Assembly (NCBI GenBank): GCA_033297075.1
Contig: MU858057.1
Location: 310,001 to 374,000 of the forward strand
Origin: Rhypophila decipiens
Lineage: Eukaryota > Ascomycota > Sordariomycetes > Sordariales > Naviculisporaceae
DNA length: 64,000 bases
Direction of reading: 5' to 3'
The translations under genes and the position numbers were made by a program. The notes under the pieces were generated by a model. It searched no databases. It saw only the letters and a program-made list of their open reading frames with translations, and was not told the DNA's origin. How positions within the stretch are numbered: the stretch's first letter is position 1; every line of letters begins with the position of its first letter. This document shows, one piece after another, positions 32,121 to 44,733 of this stretch.

Positions 32121-33721
32121 ATGCCTTCCAAAACGCAACTAACAGGCGTCGAAGTCTCAAAACACCACACCCCCTCATCCTGCTGGGTAATCGTCCACGG
32201 GCAAGCGTACGACGTAACCGACTTTCTCCCAGAACACCCAGGCGGTCAAAAGATCATCCTCAAGTACGCGGGTAAAGATGCCACTGAAGCATTCGACCCG
32301 GTCCATCCGCCCGATACGCTGGACAAGTATCTCCCCAAAGATAAACACTTGGGGCCGGTGGACATGGCCACCGTCGTCCAAAATACAAGCGAACAAGACT
32401 CACCCGAGGAGAAAGAGAGACAGCAACGGATCAAAGAGATGCCCCTGCTGAGTCAGTGTTTTAATTTGCTGGATTTCGAGGCTGTTGCTAGGAGGGTCAT
32501 GAAAAAGACAGCTTGGGCTTATTATTCTAGTGCTGCGGATGATGAGATTGTGAGTTTTACTTCCTGTTTTCTTTTTTTTTTTTTTTTTTTTTTTTTTTTC
32601 GTTTTGGCATGGATGGGAGCTGACTTCAAAAGACGGTCCGGGAAAACCACGCTGCCTTTCATAGGATCTGGTTCCGCCCTCGCGTGCTGGTTAATGTTGA
32701 ACAAGTAGATTTTTCTACGACAATGCTCGGCACCAAGGTGGATATTCCGTTCTATGTGACTGCCACGGCCCTCGGCAAACTGGGCCACGCAGAAGGGGAG
32801 GTCGTCCTTACGCGGGCGGCCAAGAAACATAATGTCATCCAGATGATACCTACCCTTGCGTCGTGCGCCTTTGACGAGATCATGGACGCTGCTGAGGCCG
32901 ACCAGGTTCAATGGTTGCAGCTTTATGTCAACAAAGATAGGGAAATCACGAAACGAATTGTCCAGCATGCCGAACGCCGCGGGTGTAAAGGGTTGTTTAT
33001 CACTGTGGATGCACCGCAGCTGGGGAGACGGGAGAAGGATATGCGGAGTAAATTCGACGAAGACGAGGGGAGTGATGTGCAAAGGGGCTCGACTACGGAT
33101 GGTTCGCAGGGCGCCGCGAGGGCTATCAGCACGTTTATTGATCCTGCGCTGAGCTGGGATGATGTCCCGTGGTTTCAGGGGATTACCAAGATGCCAATTG
33201 TGTTGAAGGGGGTGCAGAGGGTTGAGGATGTGTTGAAGGCGATTGAGTATGGCGTGCAGGGTGTTGTGTTGAGTAACCATGGCGGACGGCAGCTTGAATT
33301 TGCGAGGTCGGCGATTGAAGTTTTGGCCGAGACTATGCCCGTTCTCAGGGCGAGGGGACTGCAAGATAAGATTGAGGTCTATATCGATGGTGGGATTCGC
33401 AGGGGGACGGATATTCTCAAGGCCTTGTGTCTTGGTGCTAAGGGGGTCGGCATTGGACGGCCGTTTCTGTATGCCATGTCGACTTATGGCTTGGACGGGG
33501 TCGATCGGGCTATGCAGCTGTTGAAGGACGAGATGGAGATGAATATGCGGTTGATTGGGTGTACCAAGATTGAGGAGCTGGACGAGAGTCTGGTGGATGT
33601 GAGGAGCTTGTTTAATCATGCTGCCCCGCCGCCGGATACGCTTGCTTGGTCGGTTTACGATCCGCTGGTTAGTCCGGAGCAGAGGCTGTTGACTAGTGCT
33701 GGGGCTAAGGCCAAGTTGTGA
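32121..33721 (+). CDS. Flavocytochrome b2-type L-2-hydroxyacid dehydrogenase (L-lactate dehydrogenase, cytochrome)
   Basis: Exons 32121-32549 and 32633-33721 (505 aa). The acceptor at 32631-32632 is chosen because the peptide across the junction (DEI/TVRENHAAFHR, then IWFRPR) matches the family; the intron contains CTGAC and a T run of about 31. A cytochrome b5 domain (residues about 5-80) has axial heme ligands His39 (in HPGG) and His62. The FMN-dependent alpha-hydroxyacid dehydrogenase barrel follows, with PFYVTATALGKLGH, LQLYVNKDRE, the active-site VVLSNHGGRQLE (catalytic His and Arg) and the phosphate-binding DGGIRRGTDI...GIGRPFLYA. Substrates are L-lactate or related 2-hydroxyacids, with electrons passing to cytochrome c in the mitochondrial form. 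Oddities: no mitochondrial presequence, and the last residues are AKL, a PTS1-like tripeptide. The exact substrate is uncertain. Confidence 0.9.
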
Positions 33722-35542
33722 TTATGCATGGCTCTTGGTGAGCATAGGGGGGTTACCTTGCGAATACGGCATGTACATTACTGATAGGAACAAACATATA
33801 TAACGAGCGAGCATGTCTTGCATATTACGTCTCATTTTACTAATCCCATCATTCCCATCTTGTCAGTCTTATTCGATATCATGGAAGCCGCTGCGAGATT
33901 TTATCTCTCTGGCCTCTCGCATGGATCAGCATCTGAGGAGAAGCAGGTTCGAAAATACCGATATAGATCGAGGATCCGGGACCAGACCAGTCAGCTGCCC
34001 GTCCCTCCTGATATCAGCTCAACGTCTCTGACGTGAGCACTGCACGTCTCCCACGTTTCCCGCGATGTGGTAGTCGTGGTAGTGTATGTATTTCACGGCA
34101 GGGTTTGATCCTACCTCGTGCCTATCATACGCTACATACTTACTACGATTGTACAGGGATTGACAATCTACAAGATACTGACTGCATAGTTCTACCAGTA
34201 GTAAGTGTGGCTGGCGGCATTTGACACTAGCACGTGCCAAATCTTTTGAGTTGCTAGCTTTCTTTAGCGCTTGTATTCGGCACTGGCCGACAGAAAGCCG
34301 AGACCTGGTGTTCCTTCTCGGTCCCCGAAAAACTCGGCCGGTCAAAGATTTGTTCATTAACTTCATGTTACAGACAGTGGCAGTGGCAGTTAAGGCGCAC
34401 CGGTAAAATGAATGCAAAATATCGTACAACGCTCCGTTTCACTCCCGTTGCGTCTCTTAACTTTTGTTTCTGAACACACTTGCAGTGAGACACAGAAGGA
34501 GAACTGGTTCCCTCGGCGAGGCTTGTTGGTGATCCACTCCCTCGAGCCTCGAGGCGTATGTATGTACTGTGTCCCCCTCAATGACGTAGAGGAATGGACC
34601 ATATGACAGGGAGGCCTATCAGCAGGGCAGGCCACCACTAAAACTCCACGCCGTATTGTGCTACGGCCTGGGCGTGCAGATACGGTAACAGCCACATGTT
34701 AGTGGGCTCACAACTCCCTACTTGCAGCAGCTGAAATGACCATGAGCCAGTTGAAGCTCTTCCATTCAACGCCTCCAGCTGGCTTTACAATGCTCTTTTC
34801 AGCTTCCATGCTTCGATGCTGCAGAGGACGAGAATTGTTGCTGTTCGACACTTCGAGTACATGTACGAAACGTGATATCCACTTTTCCCCGCCCTTTGGA
34901 ACCGCTAGCGCGTGCCGCTTGTGTGCCCCTCCTAAAACCTGAACAAGTTCCATGCCCTCCCGCTCTTCCCCCACGTTTTCGAAGGGAGAGAAGCAAGCGA
35001 GTGTTCGAATCATTACATGTATCGAGGGCAGAAGAAAAGCATTAATTAATCTGTCACTAGAAACTTGTTTAATTTTGTCCCACGATATATTTTCTGTTAC
35101 AAACTGGCGATTTATCCCCCGGGACACCCTGTGATACCTTCATCAATCCTTGGTTTGGTACGGGGCAAAATACAACCAACATATCGATATTTACGGAACA
35201 CAGGAACGATTTCAAGAATACAAGACCGGCGAACGACACTGCGAGCTGAACCCAAGTCCCCACGTTCATTCGATTCAAACGTCCCGTCCGGGAGGCTTGA
35301 GCACGCGATCAACGCTCTTTTGGCGCAGCGGTCGGCTGGCTGGTGGGCAGTGATTCAAACAAGCAGCCCGCGGTTTACCTATCTGTGCCTGCCCATCTGT
35401 CCGTCTGCCTTTCTTGACTCACCTCACTTTCGCCGGCCCCTTGTTTTTCCTCATCCCACGGGAACGGGAAAAAGCAAGGAAATTTGGACAACATCACCAC
35501 AACCCTCCAAAAAGAAAAATACATGTTTCGTCATCTTCAACC
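33722..35542. other. Intergenic region
   Basis: 1.8 kb without a convincing gene; open frames of up to about 136 codons are compositionally unlike proteins. The last about 150 bp form a CT/CA-rich leader for the Rab-like gene. Confidence 0.5.
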
Positions 35543-36743
35543 ATGTCATCGCTAGAAGCCAAAATCGTCGTCCTGGGGTCGCAGGGCGTGGGCAAGACGT
35601 CCCTGGTGACGCGCTACTGCAAGGGTGCCTTCAACCCGTCGCAAATCACGTCGACAGTAGGCGCCAGCTTCATGACCAAGCGCGTCGTCGACACCGACAC
35701 CGACACTGTCGTCCGGTTACAAATATGGGATACTGGTACGTTCGTCTCTTTTCTTCCCAGTCCCGAACCAGACGGACCCTAACTGCTAAGCAGCCGGACA
35801 AGAAAGATTCCGCTCAATATCGCGCCTCTACTACCGCGGCGCAAACGCCTGCATCCTCTGCTACAGCATCACCGACGCCCAGTCCTTTGCCGAGATGGGC
35901 ATCTGGTTGACGGAGCTCCGACGGAACCTCCCCGCCGATATTGTCTTGCACGTGGTGGGCACCAAGGCCGATATTGTTGCGAAAGACCCGTCCCGTAGGG
36001 AGGTCCCCTTTGAGCGCTGTATCGCCTACGTCGCCGAGAACCTCGCGCCCGGGCAGGGAGGTACGCCGCCGCCTACCGCACAGACACCCTCTGCTGCTGC
36101 GCTGATGGGTATGACGGGGAGTTATTTCTTTGGTGGGAATAACAACAATAATAATAATAATAATAACAATGCTGGAAATGGAAATGCGAATGCGAATGCA
36201 CCGGGTACGGATGGGCGAAGTAGCACGGGCTTGTTATCTTCACAGTCTGCAGGACAACAAACTCAGCAACAGTCGACGGGGCAGTTACCGCTGCAGAGTA
36301 CGGAACCAAAAAGTCCGAGCAGTAAGAGGAGCTCTGGGTTTTGGGGCCAGGAAGTCGGATGGGACGCGTGCCATGAGATCTCGGCTGAGAGCGGGGAGGG
36401 CGTGGAAGAGGTCTTTCGGGTGGTGACGCGCAAGCTGGTCGAGCAGAATCGCAAGATGCAGCAGGCGCTGTTGGCTGCTACGGCCACGCCGGGCGGGGAG
36501 TACACGCCCTCGGCTGGTGTAAGCGGAATGTACGGTGACGGGTCTGGAGCAGGGCCGGGTGGTGGAGGGAGTTATTTTGACGGGGTTAATGCTCGGGGGA
36601 GCTTCCGAGTCGGGAGGGATCGCAGGAGCTGGTTGTTTAGTCCTGGCTTCTCGGTCTCGCCGGCTATTACCACGACACAAGAGGAGCGGCCTGGTGGGGA
36701 TGGCGGTGATGGGACTGGTAGGCGGAAGCGGGGCTGTTGTTGA
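35543..36743 (+). CDS. Rab-family small GTPase with long low-complexity insertion
   Basis: Exons 35543-35735 and 35794-36743 (380 aa). G-motifs: G1 GSQGVGKT (12-19), switch I STVGAS, G3 DTAGQERF (the Thr/Ala junction is split by the intron), G4 TKAD in VVGTKADIV (Asn replaced by Thr, tolerated in related GTPases), and G5 EISAESGEGVEE. The C-terminus ends KRGCC, a double-cysteine geranylgeranylation motif, so the protein should be membrane-attached and act in vesicle traffic. Between G4 and G5 about 110 extra residues are inserted: Gly/Ala/Ser-rich with an Asn run encoded by AAT/AAC repeats (about 36140-36170). A second low-complexity Gly/Ser stretch precedes the CC tail. Rabs are usually about 200-220 aa. 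It resembles the Rab5/21/22 group most, without certainty. Confidence 0.87.
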
Positions 36744-38256
36744 AGGCTGTGAAAGGGGACGACGAGGCTCGTTCTGTCGGCGGCTGTTGGAAAGAGAGTT
36801 CGAATGTCCTATTTTCAATGTGGTAATGACGGTTTGGTTGGTTCGGGCGGACGGCATCATCAAGATATGATACCCATGATTATGGCTTGTTTTGGTTTTC
36901 CTTTTCCCATGTTCCTTTGTTCTCCTTATTCTTTTCATTTAAATTCCCTTCTAGCGATGCTGGTTTTTCTTTCTTTTTCTGTCTGTCTCCTTACCGGTTA
37001 TTCTCTTTTGCTTTCTCCTCTATCTCACCGCTTCTGGTCTGCATACATAGATTAGCTATTAGTGATATATGGAACGGGGGCATATATTTCTGGCGGGCGT
37101 TTATTTCCTCTTGTTCTTTTCTCCTTTCCATGCATGGGATTTGGCTTTTATTGTTTTCCCCTTTCGTCATATACCGGATACCTGAGTAAGAAGACATTAG
37201 GTACATTCATGGGGAGCTGGCTAGCTGGGTTGTTTCGCATTTCACATATCATACATATGGAATAGGGGTTTATACTTTCTTTGGGTCTCTGCGTTCCCTT
37301 TGAGCTTGAGTCTCGTCTGCTATCTGTGATGGAATTGTGGCTGGATGGATTTGCCATTTGCACGGAACATACATAGGCTGGACACCTATGTGGGTGCTTA
37401 GGTAGGTACTGGGGCAACAGCACAGCATCGGTATCTAGCTTAGATAAGAGGGGAGGAATGAAAGCGCTCGGTTCTCGCCGGACATGGAGCTGACCATGAT
37501 CCTTGTCTCTCAACGTGGATGGGTGACTAGCTGCGTACAATAAATACATGTCCTCATATCATCCCTTCACTTGACGCCCCAATGCTCAAGATTCAACTGC
37601 CAGCGTGGTTCCCATTTTTCACATTATCCGTTGCCGTATGTAGCCCGCCCAGTATTGAAACGAGCTATACATAATCCTACTATACCCAGATGAGCTACCA
37701 CATTTACCCATATCATAGCATCATAACACTCAGTCATCTGTAACAACCCACAACATGGAGAACAAAACGCAGTGATAAATCCCGTATTGAACGGCGCCCC
37801 ATCCATCACACGACTGAGGTGAGGTCCAAAGATATCTGTTAGGTAATACTCGGATCGTTCGTCCAAGCTAACAACTATATCACACAAGAATGTAGAAATA
37901 AATATTTCCCCTGCCCCTCGAGCCGCCCCGAGACCCGAGCGATTACAAAATAATATACAGCGAACTTCACATATGTAGGTAATTCAGTTGATAGCCGCTT
38001 GCCCGCCCAAAGAAACCAGAAAGAAAAAGATCCCAATCATTCAGTGCTAAAAAACGCCGTAATGCCTCTCTCATAGGTAAGGTACCTTGGGGGTATTTCG
38101 CGCGCCTGTTAATCTAATTCTCCCATCCCAGTACCCACCAATCCTTCAACACCTTATTTTCAACCAAGCTCAACATCCATACCGAGAGCCGCCCAATAAA
38201 TAACAATTATGTGAGTGCATGAATAAATTCATGTACTGCTTGACCAATCACGCGCT
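36744..38256. other. Convergent intergenic region
   Basis: 1.5 kb between the 3' ends of the Rab-like and Scc2 genes. It is AT-richer and T-rich near 36890-37060; no gene was recognised on either strand. Confidence 0.5.
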
Positions 38257-41200
38257 TCAAAAATATTCCTCGTCTACCTCACCATCAGCGTCAGCCTCCA
38301 TACTTTGCTTCCTGGGCCTTCCCCGCTTCCTCGGCTGAGACGACGAGCGAGCCCGTTTGTTCTTCCGGCCGCCAGGCGTAGCGCCCCCGGCCTTTCTCTT
38401 GCGTCCTCGACCGGCAGAAGGTTTCTCGTCTTCGTCCTCGTCAATCTCAAGAGGTGAGTTCCCATCCTCGCCGCCGTTCATGTCGTCGTCGTCGTCCTCT
38501 TGTATCACAAAGTCCTTGTCGACATTCATCAGCTCCACGAAGGTCTTGCATGTCTCCATCATCAGCTCTCGGGAACCCAAGCTGGCCATGATCTTCGAGA
38601 CCTCTTCCCAGACCTTGTCACCAGTCACGCTGGCGGCCTTGACCGGGGCCTTGCTGAGGTCCTTGGATTTGTCCTTGGGCTTGGGTATCCGACCTGTCCC
38701 CATGCCGTAGAGACGGCGAAGGTGAGACCGGACCTCCCAAAGGATGAGCAGAATCATTGAGGCCGCCGTCAGCTGCTGTAGGCGTTTCAATTCGACATCC
38801 GGGACGGTGGGGGCTGCTTGAGCTTCCGCGTCGCCCGTAGTAGCGGCAACAGGGTTCGCGTCGATTGCGTCCATCCGGACCTGAAAGACCTCCGACTCGA
38901 TGACTTGAGCAACATTTGCGCCGGTGGAGGTGACAAGCTTCTCTAGCAAGGAAACCGTCGAGTGAACCTCGCCGACGGTAAGGTACTCGAAAAAGGCGAG
39001 ATTGTCGGCAAGGAAGCAAGAGTACTGGACATGCTGAGTTCGCTCGTCTGGCTTCTCGAGCTTGACGAGGTCAAAATCGATCTGGTTGCACAGCTTTTCG
39101 AGGAACTTTTGCCTATTCTTCGACTTGCTGATTTTCAGCACCTCCATCATCAAGTTCAGCTTGGGAACGAAGGGATTCGCGGTCGCGCCGCGGACGTCCT
39201 TGACAATATCTCGCTGATATGCATAGACCTCCTTGAGCGCGCTGGGGTACTCGCGCTCGATTACTGTCTCGTGCTTTGCATGCAGAGCCTTGTGTTCCAA
39301 GAAGGCCAGCTCCGAGATGCGTGGATTCGTAGACGTCTCCAAGGTAATAAACGTCACACCAGTCTCTTTGGGGTGAGTCAGTCCTTGCCGGTTGATACTG
39401 GCGAGCACCTCAACAGCCAGAAAGGCATGCTCGTCCTGCGTGGCCTTTGCAATCCTGATGATGGAAGCGAGGAAGCGGCGTGCCGTTCCGCTTGCCACAT
39501 CATCGTAATTGGTCCCTCCCATAACCGTCAGCTCGCGCTTTTTCTCAGGCTTGCTAGCCCCATTGATCGAGGGCTTCTCCGACGTTTGCTCAGACCGCTT
39601 CTCTTCCAAGAAGAGAAACTCCTTGAGGGATCTCAGGACCATGTTTTCGAGGACAGCAACCTCACTCTCAAACACTTGTTGGAAGGTGGTGTAGACCCTG
39701 GCGGACGCGTAGTTGCGCGGCCAAGATTGGCAGACCAGGCCGACAGAATCCAGAGCCGCTTTGCGGACGTCAAGAGGCTGGGCTTGTCCCGCAAAGGGCA
39801 GCAAAACCTGCACCATGATTTCCGACACGCTACTACCGCCGCCAGTCCACTTGGGCACGCCCTGCTTGATTCGTTGCTTAACCCTCTCCAGCTCACCGTC
39901 GAGATCGCAATGTTTCCCAACCATGCCGATGATCAGCGAGTACCGCTCGAACTGGCGAGTGGGAGTTTCGGCGAGCGCCGTCTTGGGATTCATTTTGCCC
40001 AAGATGCCCGCCAGACTGGACCCCGTCATCACAGCCATGGGCGTGTGATCCTTGAGGAGAGTGCTGATGATCCAGAGACAAGGGACAATGTCGTCCAGGA
40101 GAGTCCGCGTGACCTTGGGAAGGGCGCCCTGCAGGTGCCCCCGGACAGTTTGGAGAAACTGGCCGTGAGCACTCGACAACTGGGGGAGCACTCGTCTGTA
40201 GATAACCACGACTGCCCTCGAAACCGCCAAGTCATCGCTGCTTTTTATGCTCTCGATGTGCGGCATGAGGAGTCGTAGCTGCTCAAAGGTGAAGAGAGCG
40301 GGTTCGGCCTTGGCAAAAATCATCAAGACTTGGAGCGCGCTGCGTCCAGAAGGCACAGTCGGGTCGTTCGATTCGACCTTGTCTACTAGATCGAACATGC
40401 TCGAGACCAGCTTCCTGCAAACCTCGAGCGAGGCATGCGACGTCTTGGACGCAAAGAGACCCTGCAAGACCTTGTCGAGCACATTGGTCACGTTCCCTTG
40501 ATTTACCGTATGGATCATGAGAGCCACATGCTCGGCTATCGATGTCTTGGTCTCGGCCGAATTCTCACCGCTGTAGAACGGGGAGAACCAGATCTCCTCT
40601 ATGACTTGTCTCGCGAGGTCCCTGACACTTTCCTCGGGGTCCTGGACTCTGTGCAGCAGCCCATTCGCGATGGCGCTTTTGACCGCCTTGTTATGGTTTC
40701 GGATGTAGATATCTTTGCCAAGCTTCATGGCGCGCTTCCGGACACCCAGACCGGTGTCGATAAATCGGTCTACCACCATACCCACCATCTTGTCCTCGAG
40801 CTTCGGCCGCATGCCAATACACTTGCCTATAAGTCCGAGAGCCGAGTCTCGTACCTGCGTAGACGAGTCATTGGTGCACCTCAAGATCAGCTGAATGACG
40901 ACGGATTCGCCATCGAGGATTGACGGATCCGTGTCGAGCACCTGGTTGATACTCTTCAAGGACTTGCTTCTCACCGTAGGCTGGTCACTACCAGTCGACG
41001 TGAGGAGGATCCTAAGAATCCTATCAAAGGACCTGCAGAGCTGCGATCCTAAAAGACTGACCGAATATGCCAGTTTGGCCTGGTTGGACGAGACTTCCTT
41101 GAAGGAAAACTCCTTCGAGAGACACCGACGATCCTGTATCATTTCTCGCAGCCGATAGGCGAGGCGGCCATATTCTTCATCGCGTTCGTCCACATCTTCG

Positions 41201-44013
41201 CGGGCTGCGTCGTATTCGAAACAGACCTTGTGGCTCCAGTCCGAAATCAGAAAAGTTATGGCACTGCCTAGGTGCTGGTCCTCAGAGAAGCGGCTTTCAA
41301 GATACTCCAGTGTTGCCCGATACGGGCCAGTCCAGGCAACCATGTTGTCAGGTCGATGTTGAAAGTCGAGCGCCGCGCAGGCGAGATCTGAAAGGAACCT
41401 CCCAAGATCATCGGCGTCCCGGGTATCCATCGCATTCGCCGTTTTCCTCACGTGCGCCCGCAGTTTCGAAATGGCAGCGCCAATGACGCCCAGAAGCTCC
41501 AATGCCATATTCTTGGCCGTTACCGTTGATGCCTTGTTGTTATCATCGACGAGAGTGAACATCCTGGATGTCAGGATCATGAGCAGAAGCCCCGCGCCAG
41601 GCCAGTCGGGGTTGTCAAGGCAGGACGTGAAATCCTCGACGAACAGATCGAGAAGATTCCGGTATGGTTCGTCGCCGCTCTTGGTGGATTTCAGCGCCCG
41701 GTTGACGATGTAGTTCACCACATAGCTGGCATTCAGTCGGGCCGTGTCTATCAGGGGGCCTGCTAGAGCACTCAGTTCTTGGATGGCTGTGGGATGCTGT
41801 GCAGCGCCGTCTCTTTCATCCCTGATGGTATAAGAACCAGGTTTACCAACGAGGGGCTCGTCGTCATCTTCCTCGTCATCATCCCCTAGGACCGCAGAAT
41901 GGCCCTTTAGTTTCCCGTCCTTGACTTGGCCAGCACTTGTCTGCACCAGACGCATCATCAAGGCAGAAACGGGCTGTATGCTGGTGCCGTCGACAAGCTT
42001 GAATGTTCTCGCACGTTTTCCCAGGGGAAGCTTTTCCAAGGATGTCAAGATCTCGTCGAAAATTCCTCGGCGTTGAGATGGGTTCAGCAGGAAAATCTGT
42101 GAAAGCATATCCATCGCTACGAGACGAAAGCCGTCGAACTTTTGGGTGTCGATAACCGACTCTCGCTCCGCGTGGGCGGTTTCAATGAAGATTAGCCTCG
42201 AAGCGATGAACTCCAGCGTGTTGGAGACCGTGTCGTTTACGTCGATTTGGCCAATCAAAGTCGCCATCAGCGAGAAGAGCTTTTGTGCATCATTGAACAG
42301 CGACGCGATCTTCTTCTTGTATGAGCTGAGATCCCTGAACAGCTGCGCTGTGCTGTCAGCCGTTCTCAACTCGGCGACAGGCATAACAATACCCTCAACC
42401 ACACGCTTGAACAGGTTGAGTGACCGGTCGATCACATCCTCTGAATAGAGCTGCTTATCGCCCCTCCCGCCACACATCATTCTCAATGATGTACGTGCTG
42501 CCCTTAGGGCGGTCTCGAGTGTGGGGAGCTGCTCTACCCACTGTTCTACATCCCCCCTGGTCCAGGACTCCTCGATCTTGATGTCGAGAGACTCTGCTAA
42601 TTTTAGAGCACTCTCAGAGAGTCGGAATAACCGCAGAAGATCCTCAAGAGGAGCGTTCCGGAAGCAGTTCAGGCTTATAGTCTTGCCGAGCAAAGTCTGA
42701 GCTTTGGACTGAGCCGCAGACGTCAAGGTCGCCTCCTTCTCGTTGATCAGCGTGATGGAATCGTTACTCATCTCACTCCGAAGAGCCGCCTGCTCGGCCT
42801 CGAATATGCCCTGTAAGAATCCCCGAAGCTCACGGAATGCGGCATCGGCCCTTTGCCGCAGGCCAAGACTCTCTCCATAGATATCGTCGTCGTCTATGTC
42901 AGCCCGCTTCCTCTTCCGGGTTGAAAGGTTGACCGGCTCCTCGGGCTCATCCGGAACGGCCACAGCCAAAAATTGGCTCTTGTCAAACGGAACCTGCGGT
43001 AGCTCGACCGCGATACCAGATTTCTTTTGAGACCCGGACACAGCCTGTGGGGTGGTTTTCACGGGCGTGACTGTGATGGAATCCTCAATGGCCTCTGGTC
43101 GTGGTGAGACAAGATTGGATGGCGTTTTCTTGCGGGGCTGCGGTTGGGGTGTGTTCTTGGGAGAGGCAGAAGCCACACTGGTACCTGACCTGGGCGAAGG
43201 TTTGAAGCCAGCGGCAGCCTGTTCTAGTTGACTCTTAGTCGGCAGGACAATCTCTAGCCTGGCCAGGTTTTGAGCATGAGCCTGCTTATTCTTTTGCACA
43301 TTTTTAACCTGCTTCGACGCCGATGCCTTTGATACGGCCGGCACGCTTTGTTTGTTGGGGAGACGAGCTTCAGTCCCGAGTTGGCCATTTGGAGTTGCTG
43401 ATGTAGTATCTGGTGTCGGATATCGGAAAGGAATGGCTGATTGATCGTATAGCATTTTCGAAAAGGGCGCAAGGCCAGGTGTATTTGGCGGAGCTTTCGT
43501 TTTCGATGAATCGGATGTGTTCTTTGGGGCCGTCTTGAACTTGCTGTCGAGTGAACAACTGTTAGCGCAATCCGTCGAGGAAGGGCAACTGATACCTACA
43601 ACTCGGTGGTATTTCCTCGCTCGATCAGGCGCTGGACTTGGCTGAAAGTCTGTTGGACGAGTTTGGAAGATGCGCCTTTCTCCAAGACCTCCCGGTTGAG
43701 AAAATCGAAGTCATTTCTCGGTGTCAGATCCTGTAAACTTGGGGCGGGAGATGCAGATCCGATCGAGGGCGCTGGCAGCACGCCTGGTCAAGGAATAAGA
43801 GGTTAGAGAAGACGCGACTTGTCTGGCCATATTACTCTGACTGCCAAACTTACTCGAGTCAAAGGGAATAATCGAAGTGAATGAGGTGTACGGAAGTGCT
43901 TCGTGAAAAGCAAACGGTCTCGTGAAGACTGCGTCGCTCCCCGAGGGTCGATTGTTTCCCGGTTTCCCTGTTCCTGGGGGGGCTTTTTGGGAGCTAGGCC
44001 GAGGGCTCGCCAT
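38257..44013 (-). CDS. scc2: Sister chromatid cohesion protein Scc2/Mis4 (NIPBL), cohesin loader
   Basis: Exons 44013-43854, 43783-43600 and 43543-38257 (1876 aa); both introns are GT-AG and the frame is intact. Scc2 with Scc4 loads the cohesin ring onto chromosomes and stimulates its ATPase. The disordered N-terminus (about 1-320) carries the expected Scc4-binding region. A large HEAT-repeat body follows, including ILRCTNDSSTQVRDSALGLI near residue 1000 and DPEESVRDLARQVIEEIWFS, which are characteristic of the Scc2 core. The C-terminus is acidic (EDDDDDMNGGED) then strongly basic, with a nuclear localisation-like GRKNKRARSSSQPRKRGRPRK that includes an AT-hook core (RGRPRK), and ends DGEVDEEYF. 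Length is normal for Mis4/Scc2. It is divergent from rpa12. Confidence 0.94.
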
Positions 44014-44733
44014 GTTTTCTGTTCATTCGATCAATTCTGGCGCATGTTGAAGGAAGTTGAGATTCCGGTGCCGGTGCTTCCTAGTCGATTCGGTTTGCGG
44101 AGGATGAACCCGGTGTAGCCAGCTTTGTCTCCGTAGCTTTCAGAGCCCAGAAAGAAGTAGTAATGTTCGGCTTTAGCTAGATGTGGGGTGCCAGTAGGCG
44201 GTTTCCTTCAAATTTCGATCGCGAGTCCTTCCCCCCCGGTGCGTTTATCGTTTTTTTAAGATTTGGGAAGGAAGTCGACCATTTCTGGAAGCTGCATGCG
44301 GAACGGGCGACAAACGCTCACCTTCACGCGAGTTGGGAGGTCCCAGTCCCAGTGGACCAGATTCACCAGAATCAGATCAAAGGAAGGCGAGCCGTTGGTG
44401 GTGTGCTTAGCTCAGCTCGCACCGTGCTAGGGACCCGCTATCGGCGGACCTTCTCCGTGCGAATCGCTGCAGAGGCATTCACTTTGCCTGCCGTGACAAG
44501 GCTCCAGGGGGCCCGTGCAGCTTAGTGCAGAACTGCAGCCGCTGTCACCCTGTTCCACAGTGGGGCCACCTTCTCCTTATCGATTATCTACATCTGCACT
44601 CCTCCAGAGGCTTGGAAACTTTGGGTCCTTGATTTTTTTTGACATGGAATTGTTGCCGCGATTTCGATAACGGTTCCCCATTGCGACCTCTAGACAAAAG
44701 ACATTCGAACGCAAACAAAACCTACTCGCAAAC
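44014..44733. promoter_or_regulatory. Divergent intergenic region, scc2 / rpa12
   Basis: 720 bp between divergent start codons with no coding signal. It should hold both promoters; no specific element is claimed. Confidence 0.45.

Noticed and set aside
32569..32599. Poly-T run considered as an assembly fault
   Set aside because: It lies inside a well-formed intron of the flavocytochrome b2 gene with good donor, CTGAC branch site and acceptor, and does not disturb the frame, although its exact length is uncertain.
34060..34130. tRNA-like B-box resemblance (GGTTTGATCC)
   Set aside because: No cloverleaf could be formed on either strand around it.
38962..40278. Plus-strand open frame of 438 codons inside scc2
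   Set aside because: Antisense shadow of the Scc2 HEAT-repeat coding sequence; it has no ATG-based start or domain of its own.
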